Shown here: one piece after another, positions 7,402 through 8,070 of the stretch
How the letters are laid out: each line of letters begins with the position of its first letter
Position numbering within the stretch: position 1 is the stretch's first letter
Origin: Deltaproteobacteria bacterium
GTDB lineage: Bacteria > Desulfobacterota > Anaeroferrophillalia > Anaeroferrophillales > Tharpellaceae
Assembly (NCBI GenBank): GCA_030633185.1
Contig: DAOVTG010000110.1
Coordinates: forward strand, 1 to 8,070
DNA: 8,070 bases
Direction: 5' to 3'
The notes under the pieces: generated by a model
Databases searched by the model: none
Told to the model about the DNA's origin: nothing
What the model saw: the letters and a program-made list of their open reading frames with translations, nothing else
Made by a program: the position numbers and the translations under genes

Positions 7402-7553
7402 TGATGCCCTCGTAAAAAGTCACGGGATGGCTAAGTAAAAATTTCGATATACAAGATGTTGTGGTTTTTCAGGCGCGAGACCATACATGTAGTATGTCGA
7501 GTGCCTGAAAAACCACAACAGCGCAGTAGATCGGACTTTTTATGACGCCATCA
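7402..7553. repeat. MITE-like palindromic repeat element, 152 bp
   Basis: The ends are 20-base imperfect terminal inverted repeats: TGATGCCCTCGTAAAAAGTC (7402-7421) and the complement of 7534-7553, matching at 17 of 20 positions. Inside lies a very stable hairpin whose arms 7458-7474 and 7503-7519 pair perfectly over 17 bp, followed by a looser inner stem and a CATAC/GTATG tip (7482-7486 with 7492-7496 or nearby). It codes for nothing. It begins three bases after the kinase stop codon, so it may act as a 3'-end structure for the operon transcript. I see no target-site duplication. Ends like 'CGTAAAAAGTC' recall dispersed repeats of deltaproteobacterial genomes, from memory and not checked. 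Confidence 0.75.
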
Positions 7554-7601
7554 ATGTTGGGTTATGAGCCGACCGAATTGGAGCACTCATTTTCAATAAT
7601 A

Positions 7602-7761
7602 TTCGTAACTATTCAGGTGCCCTCCATAAAGTTATAGCAAATAGCGGTGAACTCTGCTTCGCCCTCATAAACGGGGCCAAAGCTGGGGCGCTGACGCACC
7701 TTGTGCCAGCAATGACCCCAGCCCCGGTAGTTTGCAGGGAGGCACCTGAATAGTTACCGAA
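7602..7761. repeat. Second repeat element with terminal inverted repeats and an internal nested hairpin, about 160 bp
   Basis: GTAACTATTCAGGTGCC (7605-7621) is matched exactly by its complement at 7741-7757; allowing a one-base bulge on each side extends the arms to about 23 bp (TTC outside, TCC inside). The GC-rich core folds on itself: GCTGGGG (7682-7688) with CCCCAGC (7716-7722), then GCTG (7690-7693) with CAGC (7707-7710), then GCAC (7696-7699) with GTGC (7703-7706) around a three-base loop; CGGG upstream can also pair with CCCG at 7723-7726. It carries no transposase and no convincing gene. It could be a non-autonomous mobile element, a dispersed repeat, or a structured RNA; no direct target repeat is seen at its flanks. 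Confidence 0.75.
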
Positions 7762-7785
7762 ATCCATCTTATGGATGGGGTTTTT
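7762..7785 (+). terminator. Possible intrinsic terminator
   Basis: ATCCAT (7762-7767) pairs with ATGGAT (7771-7776) across a three-base loop, followed by GGGG and then TTTTTATTTATTT from 7781. The stem is short and AT-rich and four G separate it from the T run, so strength is doubtful. Its place just after the second repeat and before the next promoter fits a role in insulating the downstream gene. Confidence 0.4.
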
Positions 7786-7819
7786 ATTTATTTGTGAGTT
7801 TTTGCCTAACCATTTTTGC

Positions 7820-7848
7820 TTGACAAGTATGGCGAGCGATTGTATACA
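7820..7848 (+). promoter_or_regulatory. Sigma70-type promoter for the NuoE-like gene
   Basis: A perfect -35 hexamer TTGACA (7820-7825) is followed after 17 bases by TATACA (7843-7848); the overlapping TACAAT (7845-7850) is a closer -10 match but at 19-base spacing. Transcription would start near 7855, giving a leader of about 58 bases before the ATG at 7913. The -10 region lies in the centre of a long palindrome, pointing to repression. Confidence 0.7.
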
Positions 7849-7860
7849 ATCGCTCGCCAT
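7829..7860. promoter_or_regulatory. Perfect 32-base palindromic operator over the -10 element
   Basis: The half site ATGGCGAGCGATTGTA (7829-7844) is followed directly by its exact reverse complement (7845-7860), with no spacer. It covers most of the promoter spacer, the -10 element and the expected transcription start, so a bound protein would block RNA polymerase. The centre TTGTATACAA has the GT-AT-AC core typical of GntR-family (FadR/LldR-like) operators; that regulator identity is inference. No U run follows, so it is not a terminator. No second copy is evident upstream of the glcD-like gene. Confidence 0.75.
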
Positions 7861-7912
7861 TAAGATTCCCCAGGTAAATTGTTTAATAGATGTATCCAGG
7901 AGTTAATTGCCG

Positions 7913-8070
7913 ATGCCATATTCCCTTATCAAGGTTGATCAGATAATCGATGGTTACGGGGCTGATAAAGAGGCTCTGATCCAGATTCTACTGGATATAC
8001 AGCACGAGTTTCGCTGGCTTTCCCGTGAAACTCTTCTGCATACGGCTGATCGTTTGGGTCTGCCGATGAA
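7913..8070 (+). CDS. N-terminus of a NuoE/HoxE-like [2Fe-2S] thioredoxin-fold subunit (partial)
   Basis: The frame from ATG at 7913 stays open to the window end, giving 52 residues beginning MPYSLIKVDQIIDGYGADKE. The segment ALIQILLDIQHEFRWLSRETLLHTADRLGLPM matches the N-terminal helical part of NuoE-type subunits ('aLi.iLqdiQ..ygyLp.eal..vAe.Lglp'), which hold a [2Fe-2S] cluster and hand electrons between NADH and the rest of complex I, NAD-linked or electron-bifurcating hydrogenases, or formate dehydrogenases. The four cluster cysteines would lie beyond the window, so which complex it serves cannot be told. AGGAG at 7898-7902 is a good ribosome binding site ten bases before the ATG. It has its own regulated promoter and is not part of the upstream operon. 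Confidence 0.78.
   Translation, partial: MPYSLIKVDQIIDGYGADKEALIQILLDIQHEFRWLSRETLLHTADRLGLPM

Noticed and set aside
7602..7810. Possible integron attC site, because of a long imperfect hairpin and a GCCTAAC sequence at 7804-7810
   Set aside because: The expected GTTRRRY and RYYYAAC core sites do not flank the hairpin in the right arrangement and no cassette gene is present.
7609..7860. Minus-strand open frame of 83 codons across the second repeat
   Set aside because: It is made of the inverted repeat, its GC-rich hairpin and the operator palindrome, with no domain likeness; its start codon lies in the palindrome. Best explained as chance.

Overview
The window looks like a chromosomal piece of a Gram-negative anaerobe or facultative anaerobe, most likely from the old Deltaproteobacteria (Desulfobacterota, Desulfuromonadota or similar). 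The reasons are the gene set (an NFACT/RqcH-like protein, a GlcD/GlcF-type flavin plus iron-sulfur oxidoreductase pair, a large hybrid histidine kinase and a NuoE-like subunit), the intermediate base composition, and short palindromic repeats of a kind I associate with those genomes. This placement is inference; no rRNA or marker gene is present to prove it. All genes read on the + strand.

Layout. Bases 1-71 are the last codons of a gene that resembles the C-terminus of RsmI, a 16S rRNA methyltransferase. Bases 224-1753 encode an NFACT/RqcH-family protein of ribosome-associated quality control. Its last residues and stop codon lie inside a nested inverted repeat (1718-1788). Bases 1870-7398 are a tight four-gene operon: a GlcD-like FAD oxidoreductase, a stand-alone CheY-like receiver protein, a GlcF-like iron-sulfur protein, and a soluble hybrid histidine kinase (PAS, HisKA, HATPase, degenerate receiver, true receiver, HPt). 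Gaps between these four genes are only 2 to 17 bases.

Bases 7399-7912 (514 bases) hold no gene I can support. They contain two separate repeat elements with terminal inverted repeats (7402-7553 and 7602-7761). After these come a modest terminator-like hairpin and a strong sigma70-type promoter whose -10 element lies inside a perfect 32-base palindrome (7829-7860). That promoter faces a gene starting at 7913, whose first 52 codons resemble the N-terminus of NuoE/HoxE-type [2Fe-2S] proteins and which runs off the window. The 48 bases between the two repeats (7554-7601) show nothing I recognise.

How the parts fit. GlcD and GlcF together would oxidise a 2-hydroxy acid (D-lactate or glycolate) and pass electrons from FAD through iron-sulfur clusters to the quinone pool or another carrier. 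The kinase, with its own receiver and HPt domain, plus the single-domain receiver encoded between glcD and glcF, contain every step of a His-Asp-His-Asp phosphorelay. No DNA-binding output domain is seen. This embedded relay in a redox operon, and the palindromic operator-promoter at 7820-7860, are the two most interesting signals here. I see no CRISPR array, tRNA, rRNA, transposase or frameshifted gene.
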